From contig NZ_AP025518.1 of NCBI RefSeq assembly GCF_022179545.1, positions 2,294,001-2,358,000 on the forward strand: DNA of 64,000 bases. The letters run 5' to 3'. The notes beneath the pieces are model-generated. The model made no database searches. It saw only the letters and a list, made by a program, of their open reading frames with translations, and was not told the DNA's origin. Shown here in pieces: positions 15,512 to 23,057 of this stretch. The stretch is from Mycolicibacterium fortuitum subsp. fortuitum (lineage in GTDB: Bacteria; Actinomycetota; Actinomycetes; Mycobacteriales; Mycobacteriaceae). Position 1 is the stretch's first letter, and every line of letters begins with the position of its first letter. The position numbers and the translations under genes were made by a program.

Positions 15512-16018
15512 CTACCACCGCGAGCTGATCTGGTACCAGTGCTCGCCGATATTCAGCTGTCGCACATCGACTCCCGCTGAGGTGACGAGCTCCTCAGGTG
15601 TCACGAAAAACGCACAACCGACCGGGGCTCCGCACACGTACCAGCGTTCGCGTCGGCCCCGCTCCGCGGTGATCTCTTCGAGACGACCGAGCACAGCGTG
15701 GACGGCGTCGAGGCAGTCGTCGTTGATATCGCGTGCCAGGATCTCCTGACCGTCGAGAGCGATATAGATCTTGTCGTCGGCGGTGCGCAGGGGAGTGCGG
15801 GTCACAGGGATGTCAACCTTCGCCAGTACCGACAAAGCGTTGGTCACCAAATCCTCGACCCATTCCTGCGGCTCGTAGTCGTAGACGGACTCAATGTCGA
15901 CAGTTACTGTCCGACCCCGGTATTCGTCACTCCAGGCGCCGAAAAGCTCGTGGATTGTCGTCTCATCCAGCCGGTCAGCTGGATGAGACGATTTCACCGC
16001 GGGGCGGCAGTTGACCAT
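15512..16018 (-). CDS. Unknown protein, second of an overlapping pair
   Basis: 168 residues from the ATG at 16018; the frame runs to 16060, but this ATG is the first good start. It is soluble and acidic, with blocks VDIESVYDYEPQEWVEDL, DDKIYIALDGQEILARDIND, and a late RWYVCGAPVGCAFFVTPEEL. It overlaps the preceding gene (stop at 15975) by 44 nt in a different frame, which points to translational coupling. The overlap holds a perfect 12-bp hairpin. No family recognised. The size and pairing resemble small accessory or immunity-type gene pairs, but nothing proves that. Confidence 0.6.
   Translation of the reverse strand: MVNCRPAVKSSHPADRLDETTIHELFGAWSDEYRGRTVTVDIESVYDYEPQEWVEDLVTNALSVLAKVDIPVTRTPLRTADDKIYIALDGQEILARDINDDCLDAVHAVLGRLEEITAERGRRERWYVCGAPVGCAFFVTPEELVTSAGVDVRQLNIGEHWYQISSRW
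15960..15989 (-). promoter_or_regulatory. Perfect 12-bp hairpin across the overlap of two genes
   Basis: GTCTCATCCAGC (15960-15971) and GCTGGATGAGAC (15978-15989) are exact complements around a 6-nt loop. The loop includes the stop codon of the upstream gene (15975-15977), and the whole hairpin lies inside the coding region of the second gene. It could modulate coupling or frameshifting. Inferred. Confidence 0.5.
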
Positions 16019-16235
16019 CGCTGAGCGCCTGATCGATTTCGGCGAGCAGCTCGTTCTCACTGAGGTCCGCCACCTCTTCCGCGTAGAGGTAGCCGGCGTC
16101 GACGGCGCTACCGTCGGGGTACTCGAGGAAAATCAAGACCGAACCGTCGTCGAGGTCGTTCAACGTGTAGGTCGTGCCGGCGTACTCGGGCGCGTCAGTG
16201 GCGACCGCGTAGGTGGCTCGCACGATATCTGGCAT
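15975..16235 (-). CDS. Unknown small acidic protein, first of an overlapping pair
   Basis: 86 residues from the ATG at 16235 (MPDIVRATYAVATDAPEYAG), ending GEIVSSS. Strongly acidic, with TYTLNDLDDGSVLIFLEY and EEVADLSENELLAEIDQAL; no signal peptide or membrane segment. Its stop lies inside the next gene (start 16018). The two frames differ, so they would make separate proteins unless frameshifting occurs. No recognised family. Base composition and position place it in the accessory block. Confidence 0.6.
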   Translation of the reverse strand: MPDIVRATYAVATDAPEYAGTTYTLNDLDDGSVLIFLEYPDGSAVDAGYLYAEEVADLSENELLAEIDQALSDGQLPPRGEIVSSS

Positions 16236-16314
16236 GTAACGCAGTCTGCCGCACCCAGGCAGTTGGTCCAGACGGAACTTCTCGACGAGGTACTTCAGCC
16301 CGGGGCGGCCAGAA

Positions 16315-16701
16315 TCACTTCTCCCGGGCCTGCTCCGCACGCAGCGTCTTCAAGCGGCGCTCCTCGCGCAGCACATTCTGGTAGCTCTCGCGCTCGGCGA
16401 CCAGCCACTCGGGCTTGTCCTCGAGCAGCTGATTGATCTGCTCGGTGGTGAGCGCATCGGTGACGCCACCGCGGGTGAGCCCAGCGATCGAGACACCCAG
16501 CTTGGCGGCCACCAGGTTCTTCGGATGCGGGCCGTTCTTGCGAAGATCCTTGAGCCACTGCGGCGGGTCCTCCTGCAATGCGGCGAGTTCGGCGCGGGTG
16601 ATCGCGTTTTCCTGGAACTCGGCAGGCGTGGCCGGCAAATATACGTCCAGTTTCTTCGCCGCCGTGGCGGGTTTCATGGACTGCGCGTTCGGCCTGCTCA
16701 T
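16315..16701 (-). CDS. DUF5997 family protein
   Basis: 128 residues starting MSRPNAQSMKPATAAKKLDV. The conserved opening (PATAAKKLxVYLPATPxEFQ) and the later HPKNLVAAKLGVSIAGLTRGG block match the small actinobacterial DUF5997 family as I recall it. The LVAAKLGVSIAGL segment looks like a helix-turn-helix, which suggests nucleic-acid binding. It is divergent, with a 28-bp gap, from a LysR-type effector-domain protein. That arrangement is common for this family and hints that the two work together. Function unknown. Confidence 0.75.
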   Translation of the reverse strand: MSRPNAQSMKPATAAKKLDVYLPATPAEFQENAITRAELAALQEDPPQWLKDLRKNGPHPKNLVAAKLGVSIAGLTRGGVTDALTTEQINQLLEDKPEWLVAERESYQNVLREERRLKTLRAEQAREK

Positions 16702-16729
16702 GGACCCAGCCTATCGGTAACCTGAGGCG

Positions 16730-17443
16730 GTGACCCCGCAGTCCCTCACCCTCGGGTACGTCCCTGGCGGGACGCCCGCGAAGTGGGCGCGGATCTGGGC
16801 TGAGCGCCACCCCGGAGTGCCGTTGCAGTTGCACGCTGTCGCCGCGGCAGACGCCGCCGATGCCGTGCGGGACGGCATCGTCGACGTCGCATTGCTCCGG
16901 CTGCCGTCCGACACTTCCGGGCTGGCCACCATCCCGCTTTACGAGGAGACGACGGTGGCCGTGGTGCCGACCGACCACCTTCTGACCGCTCTCGATGAGA
17001 TCACCGCCGCCGACCTCGACGGCGAACCGATATTGCTGCCCCTGGATCACGTGGTCGCCTGGACCGATGCTCCCGGCGAACCGGTCGAACACCGCCCCGA
17101 AACCACCGGTGATGCAATCGAACTGGTCGCCGCGGGAATGGGCGCGCTCGTCGTTCCGCAGTCGCTCGCGCGGCTGCACCACCGGAAGGACCTCACCTAC
17201 CGTCCGATCGTGGACGCACCCACGTGCCCTGTTGCGCTTGCATTCCCGGACGGACCACAGCCGGCGCTGGTCGAGGAATTCATCGGGATCGTGCGTGGCC
17301 GCAAACCCGGCTCGTCGCGCGGCCAGGCCCAGGTGACGCCGAAACGCACCGCGCGGGAGAAGACCCTCGCCAAGCAGGCTGCCCGCGCCGCTGCCGGCAA
17401 GGTTGCCCGCAAGCCCGGCTCGGCCAAGCGCGGTCGACGCTGA
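16730..17443 (+). CDS. LysR-type substrate-binding domain protein without DNA-binding domain
   Basis: 237 residues from a GTG at 16730. TAACCT at 16718-16723 ends 6 nt before the GTG, so the transcript is probably leaderless. The protein begins directly with the effector fold (LTLGYVPGGTPAKWARIW) and carries the RD1/RD2-type segments DVALLRLP and LVAAGMGALVVPQSLARL. The N-terminal winged helix of LysR regulators is missing. The C-terminus is a Lys/Arg/Ala-rich tail (about residues 195-237) that may bind nucleic acid. Divergent from the DUF5997 gene; the two might form a split regulator, which is an inference. Confidence 0.75.
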   Translation: MTPQSLTLGYVPGGTPAKWARIWAERHPGVPLQLHAVAAADAADAVRDGIVDVALLRLPSDTSGLATIPLYEETTVAVVPTDHLLTALDEITAADLDGEPILLPLDHVVAWTDAPGEPVEHRPETTGDAIELVAAGMGALVVPQSLARLHHRKDLTYRPIVDAPTCPVALAFPDGPQPALVEEFIGIVRGRKPGSSRGQAQVTPKRTAREKTLAKQAARAAAGKVARKPGSAKRGRR

Positions 17444-17504
17444 GGCACCGTACGGTCTCGGCCGGTTCGGGAATGACCTGGCGGCGGGCACGGTTCGTGC
17501 ACAT

Positions 17505-17858
17505 ATGACAAACAACGGTGACGTTGCATCCTTCGGCCCGAACGCGCCTGGCTACGTATGGAAGTCCACCGCAGACGTCGAACCGATCGAAGTCTCTCCC
17601 GGAATCACCGTCCACCCGCTGTGGCAGGGCGCCAACGGCGCCAAAGCCGTTGTCACCACCATTGCTGCAGGGGCTGTCTGGGACGGTGAAGACCTCCATG
17701 ACCCAGGGCCAGAAGAGGTCTATGTGGTTTCCGGAGTGTTCAACGACGGCGTCAACGACTACGCCGCAGGCACATTCCTGCACGCACCGGCCGGCTCGTG
17801 GCACATACCGCAGTCCACGCAGGGTTGCGTGCTCTTCGTTTTCTACCCAGAAGGCTAG
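17505..17858 (+). CDS. Cupin-domain protein (ChrR-like)
   Basis: 117 residues from the ATG at 17505; the frame is open further upstream, but that part overlaps the preceding gene. A single beta-barrel cupin is suggested by ITVHPLWQGANGAKAVVTTI, then the motif-1-like PGPEEVYVVSGVFNDG and the motif-2-like AGTFLHAPAGSWHIPQS. Metal ligands would be Glu in PEEV and His in FLHAP and SWHIP. Cupins of this short type bind metals or act as anti-sigma or sensor domains. It converges on a lipoprotein gene 9 nt away. Its role is unknown. Confidence 0.7.
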   Translation: MTNNGDVASFGPNAPGYVWKSTADVEPIEVSPGITVHPLWQGANGAKAVVTTIAAGAVWDGEDLHDPGPEEVYVVSGVFNDGVNDYAAGTFLHAPAGSWHIPQSTQGCVLFVFYPEG

Positions 17859-17867
17859 GCAGCTCGA

Positions 17868-18467
17868 TCAGGCGGGAAGCGCCTTCAGGATCTCATTCGC
17901 CGCCCGGGTCCAGGCCGCGGCATCCGGTGGCCGGGGGATGTTGCCGACTACGAGCACGACGTTCGCCAGATACTTGTCGTTGGCGACGCGCATCGTCGGG
18001 AAATCGCTTGGGGCAGTGACTGGTTCGATGATCATGCGTAGGCCCACGCCAGGAACCTCGGTGGCTCCCGGCTTGCCGACGTCGGCGAGGAGCTGCTCGG
18101 TGACCACCCCGGTGGACGGAGACTGAACCTTGATCTTCGCCGTGAAGGACAGCACGCCGCCCGCCGTGGCGTAATAGTTGCAGCTATACCCGACGGACCC
18201 GTCGGAATTCGTGGTTTCGGCGTCAAGGCCGTTGTCGATCTCGACGCCTGCAAGGGCCGACATCTGAGCCCCGGTGAGCAGACAATCCGAGGGCAGGACA
18301 TGGTCACGCCACTTCGCGGTGGATGACCCCTGGGCCGGAGCCTGGTGGACGTCGCTGCCGGCGATCGGTTGCCCGCCCACGACGTGCGAACAGGCGGTAC
18401 AGCAGGCGAGTGCCACGACGGTGACCACGCATGCGCGGTACCGGCCGGGTCCGTCTGACCAATGCAC
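17868..18467 (-). CDS. Putative lipoprotein, DUF3558-like
   Basis: 199 residues. An N-terminal hydrophobic segment (ACVVTVVALACCTACS) ends in Cys residues; which Cys would be lipidated is not certain because the lipobox is atypical (LACC or CTAC). The exported part has LPSDCLLTGAQMSALAGVEI, a second Cys in GYSCNYYATAGG and a DFPTMRVANDKYLANVVLVVG block. The layout is typical of mycobacterial LpqG/DUF3558-type surface lipoproteins. Likely on the outer face of the membrane. Function unknown. Divergent from the ECF41 sigma gene. Confidence 0.65.
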   Translation of the reverse strand: MHWSDGPGRYRACVVTVVALACCTACSHVVGGQPIAGSDVHQAPAQGSSTAKWRDHVLPSDCLLTGAQMSALAGVEIDNGLDAETTNSDGSVGYSCNYYATAGGVLSFTAKIKVQSPSTGVVTEQLLADVGKPGATEVPGVGLRMIIEPVTAPSDFPTMRVANDKYLANVVLVVGNIPRPPDAAAWTRAANEILKALPA

Positions 18468-18518
18468 TTCGCCACGCTATCCGAAGTCCAAACGAACGCA
18501 ATCTGCAACAGTGGCTGT

Positions 18519-19385
18519 ATGGCGGACCAGCAGGACGTTCTCCTGTCCGAGTGGGAGGTGCACCGACCTGCGGTGTTCGGTGTGGCCTATCGACTGCTGG
18601 GCACCGTGGCCGATGCCGAGGACGTGGCACAGGACGTGTGGTTGCGGGCGTCCGGAGCTGATCTCGAGAAGATCGACGACCTTCGGGCATGGTTGGTCAC
18701 GGTTGCTGCGCGGCGTTCGTACGACCTTCTCAAGAGCGCTCGGGCGCGTCGCGAAGAGTACGTCGGGCCCTGGCTGCCGGAGCCGTTGTTGACCGGCCCT
18801 GACGCTGCAGAACCTGTCCTCGTCGATGAGTCCATCAGTTCGGCGATGCTGCTGATCATGGATGAACTGAAACCGCCCGAGCGGGTCGCGTTCGTCCTGC
18901 ACGATGTGTTCGGTATCGAGTTCGCCCGGATAGCCGAGGTTTTGGACGTCACGGTGCCTGGTGCTCGACAGTTGGCCTCACGGGCTCGGGCGCGAGTGGT
19001 CAAGGCCAAGGAGTCGACACCGCAGGCGTCGAAGGCGGACCGCGAACGGGTGTTGACGACTTTCCGCGCCGCGTACGAATCCGGCGACGTGGCCGGCCTG
19101 GTCGCCCTGCTCCACCCGGACGTCGTCTACGTCACCGACGGCGGCGGCAAGGTGTCGGCGGCACGCAAGCCCATTTACGGTGGTCAGCGCGTCGCCGAGG
19201 TCATGGTGCGGGTGGGGCGGCAATGGCGTCCCGACCACATCGGCTTCATCGAAGTCGGCGGTGAACTGGCTCTGCTGTTTCACCGGCAGGGCGGTGTCTA
19301 CTCCGTCGACACGCTGCAGATCACCGACGGGTTGATCGCTGCCTACCGCAGGGTGATCAACCCCGACAAACTTTCTCGTCTCTGA
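18519..19385 (+). CDS. ECF41-type sigma factor with fused SnoaL-like domain
   Basis: 288 residues from the ATG at 18519. Region 2 (VFGVAYRLLGTVADAEDVAQ) and region 4 (ELKPPERVAFVLHDVFG, then IAEVLDVTVPGARQLASRAR) are clear. From about residue 175 a C-terminal NTF2/SnoaL-like domain carries the ECF41 hallmarks DGGGKVSAARKPI and the terminal NPDKLSRL. In ECF41 proteins this domain controls activity in place of a separate anti-sigma factor. A matching ECF41 promoter (TGTCACG, 16 nt, CGTC) follows the stop codon and leads into an oxidoreductase gene. Inducing signal unknown. Confidence 0.9.
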   Translation: MADQQDVLLSEWEVHRPAVFGVAYRLLGTVADAEDVAQDVWLRASGADLEKIDDLRAWLVTVAARRSYDLLKSARARREEYVGPWLPEPLLTGPDAAEPVLVDESISSAMLLIMDELKPPERVAFVLHDVFGIEFARIAEVLDVTVPGARQLASRARARVVKAKESTPQASKADRERVLTTFRAAYESGDVAGLVALLHPDVVYVTDGGGKVSAARKPIYGGQRVAEVMVRVGRQWRPDHIGFIEVGGELALLFHRQGGVYSVDTLQITDGLIAAYRRVINPDKLSRL

Positions 19386-19387
19386 TC

Positions 19388-19414
19388 TGTCACGTTCGAC
19401 GGGGCTACGTCGTC
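19388..19414 (+). promoter_or_regulatory. Candidate ECF41-dependent promoter
   Basis: TGTCACG (19388-19394), a 16-nt spacer and CGTC (19411-19414) fit the reported ECF41 target promoter (TGTCACA then CGTC). It lies in the 64-nt gap between the sigma gene and the oxidoreductase gene, the typical place for an ECF41 target. Confidence 0.7.
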
Positions 19415-19449
19415 TCCCTGATGAGACCAACTCGACGAAGGGCCTTCAC

Positions 19450-20388
19450 GTGCAAGCCATCACTGTCCGAAACCGTGACGCCGGTATCGCCGGACTGTCT
19501 TTGGAGGAACTGCCATATCCACATGCCGCGGAGAACGACGTCGTCGTCCGGGTACACGCTGCGGGTTTCACCCGTGGAGAGCTCGATTGGCCGGGCACCT
19601 GGACCGACCGATCCGGCCGCGACCGGACGCCGAGCGTCCCCGGACACGAGCTGTCAGGTGTGGTGACTGAGCTGGGCTACGGCACAACGGGATTGACGGT
19701 CGGGCAACGTGTGTTCGGATTGGCCGACTGGACCCGCAACGGCTCACTCGCCGAGTACACCGCGGTGGAGGCCCGCAACCTCGCCCCCTTGCCGGCCGAT
19801 ATCGACCACACGGTCGCTGCCGCACTGCCGATCTCGGGATTGACTGCCTGGCAAGGATTGTTCGATCACGGCCGTCTCGCCACCGGCCAAACCGTGCTCA
19901 TCCACGGCGCCGCCGGCGGCGTCGGATCGATCGCCGTCCAGCTGGCACGGGAGGTGGGTGCGCGCATCATCGGCACCGGCAGGACTACCGATCGGGACCT
20001 GGCGCGCGAACTCGGCGTCGATACCTTCGTGGATCTCGAGGCCGACCCACTGGACAGTGTCGGTGAGGTTGACGTGGTTTTCGACGTGATCGGTGGTGAT
20101 GTCCTCGACCGCTCGGCGACCTTGGTGCGGGCCGGTGGCACGCTCGTCACCATCGCGGAGCCGCCGCGCGTACAGCCCGAGGCCGCCCGGGCGGTCTTCT
20201 TCGTCGTCGAACCCGACCGTGCACAGCTTTCCGCTCTGGCCTCGCGGCTGCGGGATGGCCGGCTCAAGCCGATTGTGGGTGCCGTGCGACCGCTCGTCGA
20301 GGCGGCTGCGGCATTCGCCCCGGAGGTACGTATCCCCGGCAAGACGATCATTCGCGTGACTGACGAGGCGGCGGGGGATCAGTCATGA
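19450..20388 (+). CDS. NADP-dependent oxidoreductase, MDR/quinone reductase family
   Basis: 312 residues from a GTG at 19450. The N-terminal GroES-like domain carries PSVPGHELSGVV. The Rossmann motif VLIHGAAGGVGSIAVQLAR is near residue 155, and FDVIGGDVLDRSA follows. The structural Cys cluster of zinc alcohol dehydrogenases is absent, which places it with zinc-free quinone/enone reductases. ECF41 sigma factors usually control one oxidoreductase, carboxymuconolactone decarboxylase or epimerase (COE) gene, and this is the likely target here. Its stop overlaps the next start (ATGA). Substrate unknown. Confidence 0.86.
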   Translation: MQAITVRNRDAGIAGLSLEELPYPHAAENDVVVRVHAAGFTRGELDWPGTWTDRSGRDRTPSVPGHELSGVVTELGYGTTGLTVGQRVFGLADWTRNGSLAEYTAVEARNLAPLPADIDHTVAAALPISGLTAWQGLFDHGRLATGQTVLIHGAAGGVGSIAVQLAREVGARIIGTGRTTDRDLARELGVDTFVDLEADPLDSVGEVDVVFDVIGGDVLDRSATLVRAGGTLVTIAEPPRVQPEAARAVFFVVEPDRAQLSALASRLRDGRLKPIVGAVRPLVEAAAAFAPEVRIPGKTIIRVTDEAAGDQS

Positions 20389-20834
20389 TCGGAACTCGGA
20401 TGGCCGGATTTGTTCTGGCCGGCGTCTTGGTTGGGTCGACAGCGTGTGGCACGCAGGTCCAGGCTGTCCAGCCCGAAGCCACCACGACGTCGTTGCCTCC
20501 GTCAGAAACTCTGAATCCTCTTCTCGAACAGGCTCTTCCGAATGTGCCGGCCAAGACGTTCACCTCGGCCATCGTCGACTTCCCGCCCGGCGCGCGTGCG
20601 GTACCGCATCGGCACGGCGAGGCGTTCGTCTATGCGTATGTTCTGGAAGGGTCGGTACGCAGCGAGCTGGGAGACGCGCCGGCGAAAACCTATGGAGCGG
20701 GGGAGAACTGGGTCGAGGAACCCGGCGCTCATCACGTGCTCACCGAGAATCCCAGTCAGACCGACCGGGCCAAGCTGCTGGTGGTCTTCATCTCCAACAC
20801 CGGTGACAACCTCAAGGTCGATGACCCGCACTGA
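20385..20834 (+). CDS. Cupin-domain lipoprotein
   Basis: 149 residues. A signal segment (MAGFVLAGVLVGSTAC) gives a lipobox with Cys near residue 21. After a Pro/Thr linker comes a cupin: PGARAVPHRHGEAFVYAYVL (His-x-His with Glu) and then the second motif EPGAHHVLTEN. It overlaps the oxidoreductase stop by 4 nt and so belongs to the ECF41-controlled unit. A cell-surface metal- or ligand-binding cupin under an ECF sigma factor might sense or detoxify an extracellular compound; this is inferred. It ends next to hairpin repeat copy 4. Confidence 0.78.
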   Translation: MIGTRMAGFVLAGVLVGSTACGTQVQAVQPEATTTSLPPSETLNPLLEQALPNVPAKTFTSAIVDFPPGARAVPHRHGEAFVYAYVLEGSVRSELGDAPAKTYGAGENWVEEPGAHHVLTENPSQTDRAKLLVVFISNTGDNLKVDDPH

Positions 20835-20846
20835 CCGCTGATGACA

Positions 20847-20890
20847 AATGGCCAGTTGTGCACGCCGAAAGCGTGTCACAACTGGCCATT
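20847..20890. repeat. Palindromic repeat, copy 4 (GGCCAGTTG family)
   Basis: AATGGCCAGTTGTGCACGC (20847-20865) pairs with GCGTGTCACAACTGGCCATT (20871-20890) around a CGAAA loop, with one bulge. It lies between the convergent cupin and flavoprotein genes. Confidence 0.88.
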
Positions 20891-20906
20891 CGCACAGTAC
20901 GAATTC

Positions 20907-22085
20907 CTACGTGTGCTGCGGGCTCTGGGCCTTCTTGTACAGCGACTTGAGTAGCAGGTCACGGAAGGTGTGGTTGTCCAGTGCCTTCAAACCCGCACCT
21001 GCAACTCCGGGCATCCCGGCCAGTTTGTGGAAGAAGCGGCCGCGGCGGTACTCGCGCCCCCACGTCGCCCGCATCCGCTGTTCGTAGTTGGTGAAGTCGT
21101 CCGGCCCGCCGTTGGTCAGCGCCGCGATCGCGCATTCGCCTGCGGTCAGACCGGATTCGAGTGCCTTGGAGATACCCGCACCCGAAACCGGCTTGCCTGC
21201 GCCCAGCGAGTCGCCGACGAACAGCACGCCGGGACGCCACGGCGGCCAAGCCGTGAAGCCCATCGGCAATCGCCACGCGCGCACGCTCTTGTTCTTCTTG
21301 AGCTCCTCGATCGGCGGTAGCTCCCACTCAGCCGGCAGGGTTCGCAGGAAGTCGCCGAGGAACTGGGTCGCGTTGATGGACTGCCAGTTCTTGTAGCTGT
21401 TCACGTAGCCGAGGCCGATGTTGAACCGGCCGCCGCCCATGGGGAACACCCAGCCGTAACCGGGCAGCTGATCGCCCTGGAACAACAGCTTGAGATAGAT
21501 CTCGAAAGTGTCGGAGTCAGGGCGGTTGGCGTGCATCTCCGACCGGATCGCGATGGCCGAGTAGCCGTTGTACTCCGAGTCGATCTTCAAGGCCCGCTTG
21601 ATGGGGGAGTAAGCGCCGTCGGCGGCGATGACCGCGTCACCCAGCACCTTCTCGCCGCTCTTGAGGACCACGCCGACCACTCGTCCGTTGGCGTCGAACT
21701 CGGGCCCGGCGACCTCGGAGCCCTGGCGCACCTCGGCACCGGCCGACTCGGCGTGCTTGAGCAGCAACGTGTCCAACTCGGTGCGACTCACCGTGTGGCC
21801 GTGGTCGGGCATGCCGGGGCGACGCGGGAAGTACAGATCCCACTGGCTGGGGCTGTACACGGTGACCTTGTTGATCCGATGGAACTTGGCGACCTCGTCG
21901 GCCAAACCCATCTTCTGCAGATAACTCACCGCACGCGCGGTGAGTCCATCGCCACACGGCTTGTCGCGGGGGAACTCCGCCTTGTCCAGGACCAGCACCT
22001 TGGCGCCGGTCTGAGCGGCCTGCCATGCGGCGGCCGACCCCGATGGGCCGCCACCTGCAATGACCAGGTCGTATCGCTGCGTCAT
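20907..22085 (-). CDS. Geranylgeranyl reductase family FAD-dependent oxidoreductase
   Basis: 392 residues. The N-terminal FAD-binding GxGxxG appears as VIAGGGPSGSAAAW. The family-specific FPRDKPCGDGLTARAV block is near residues 38-55, and the second FAD motif VLFVGDSLGAGKPVSGAGIS is near residue 285. These define the geranylgeranyl reductase/MenJ/BchP group, which saturates isoprenoid double bonds of lipids or menaquinone. Substrate is probably a membrane isoprenoid or related lipid but cannot be fixed from sequence. Divergent from a TetR gene, with a 17-bp palindrome just upstream of this start codon. Confidence 0.85.
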   Translation of the reverse strand: MTQRYDLVIAGGGPSGSAAAWQAAQTGAKVLVLDKAEFPRDKPCGDGLTARAVSYLQKMGLADEVAKFHRINKVTVYSPSQWDLYFPRRPGMPDHGHTVSRTELDTLLLKHAESAGAEVRQGSEVAGPEFDANGRVVGVVLKSGEKVLGDAVIAADGAYSPIKRALKIDSEYNGYSAIAIRSEMHANRPDSDTFEIYLKLLFQGDQLPGYGWVFPMGGGRFNIGLGYVNSYKNWQSINATQFLGDFLRTLPAEWELPPIEELKKNKSVRAWRLPMGFTAWPPWRPGVLFVGDSLGAGKPVSGAGISKALESGLTAGECAIAALTNGGPDDFTNYEQRMRATWGREYRRGRFFHKLAGMPGVAGAGLKALDNHTFRDLLLKSLYKKAQSPQHT

Positions 22086-22105
22086 GAGCCTCGTCTCATC
22101 AGTTG

Positions 22106-22122
22106 ACTATCGCTGCGATAGT
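22106..22122. promoter_or_regulatory. 17-bp palindrome, probable TetR operator
   Basis: ACTATCGC-T-GCGATAGT is a perfect 8-bp inverted repeat with a single central base, 20 bp upstream of the flavoprotein start and in the divergent region shared with the TetR gene at 22237. Confidence 0.6.
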
Positions 22123-22236
22123 ACCCAAGCAACCTGTCGGTGGCTGGACGGGAGAACGCCCGGGTCAAACGGCAAAACCGCGTGTTGTGGGCCGGTCTGG
22201 GCAGGTCAGCGCTATCAGGGCGGGTACAGTGATCGC

Positions 22237-22977
22237 GTGCGGCGAACGTCGAGATCACATTCCAGCGATAGCCCGGGCGTCAAGGTTGACGCCCGTAGCG
22301 AGCGCTGGCGTGAGCACCGAAAGAAGGTGCGTTCAGAAATCGTCGACGCCTCGTTCCGGGCGATCGACCGGCTCGGGCCCGAGGTCAGCCTGCGAGAGAT
22401 CGCCGAAGAGGCCGGCACCGCCAAGCCCAAGATCTACCGTCATTTCGCCGACAAGTCGGACCTGTTCCAGGCCATCGGCGAGCGGCTGCGCGACATGTTG
22501 TGGTCGGCGATCTTCCCGGCGATCAACCTCGGCGCCGACCCGGCCCGGGAAGTCATCCGGCGCAGCGTCGAGCAGTACGTGCTTCTGGTGGACGAGCACC
22601 CGAACGTGCTGCGGTTCCTGATCCAAGGCCGGTTCGCCGAACAGAGCGAATCGACCATGCGCGCACTCAATGAGGGCCGCGGCATCACCCTGGCGATGGC
22701 CGACATGTTCTCCAACGAACTCCGCGAAATGGAACTCGACGGGGCGGCGATCGAACTGGCGGCATTCGCCACGTTCGGTGCCTGCGCGTCGGCCACGGAC
22801 TGGTGGCTGGGCACCGACGAGGACAGCCCGCGCCGGATGCCTGCCGCCGAGTTCGTCAACCACCTGACCACCATCATGGTCGGTTCCATCAACGGCACCT
22901 GTGAGCTGCTCGGCATCTGGATCGACCCGGACCTGCCGCTGCACGAAGGTGTGCAGCGTCGCCAGCACGCCAGCTGA
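22237..22977 (+). CDS. TetR family regulator (Rv3050c-like)
   Basis: 246 residues from a GTG at 22237, matching the 246 residues I recall for Rv3050c. TACAGT at 22225-22230 ends 6 nt before the GTG, so the mRNA is probably leaderless. The upstream open frame to 22060 is not supported. The helix-turn-helix is at about residues 25-70 (EIVDASFRAIDRLGPEVSL, then IAEEAGTAKPKIYRHFAD). The C-terminal domain is large and helical. It sits between the divergent flavoprotein gene and the co-directional monooxygenase and probably regulates one or both. Confidence 0.9.
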   Translation: MRRTSRSHSSDSPGVKVDARSERWREHRKKVRSEIVDASFRAIDRLGPEVSLREIAEEAGTAKPKIYRHFADKSDLFQAIGERLRDMLWSAIFPAINLGADPAREVIRRSVEQYVLLVDEHPNVLRFLIQGRFAEQSESTMRALNEGRGITLAMADMFSNELREMELDGAAIELAAFATFGACASATDWWLGTDEDSPRRMPAAEFVNHLTTIMVGSINGTCELLGIWIDPDLPLHEGVQRRQHAS

Positions 22978-23057
22978 CCTCCTCATTGACAGCTGACTCC
23001 CACGTCCGGAGACTGGGAATTATCCGGTACCGCCGTTCCCAGAAAAGGACCTGAGCT

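Noticed and set aside
15512..16235. Toxin-antitoxin system
   Set aside because: Size and overlap are suggestive, but no toxin or antitoxin motif is visible in either protein.
11150..20906. Prophage or integrative element
   Set aside because: No integrase, capsid, terminase or attachment repeats were seen; the endonuclease alone does not make a prophage.
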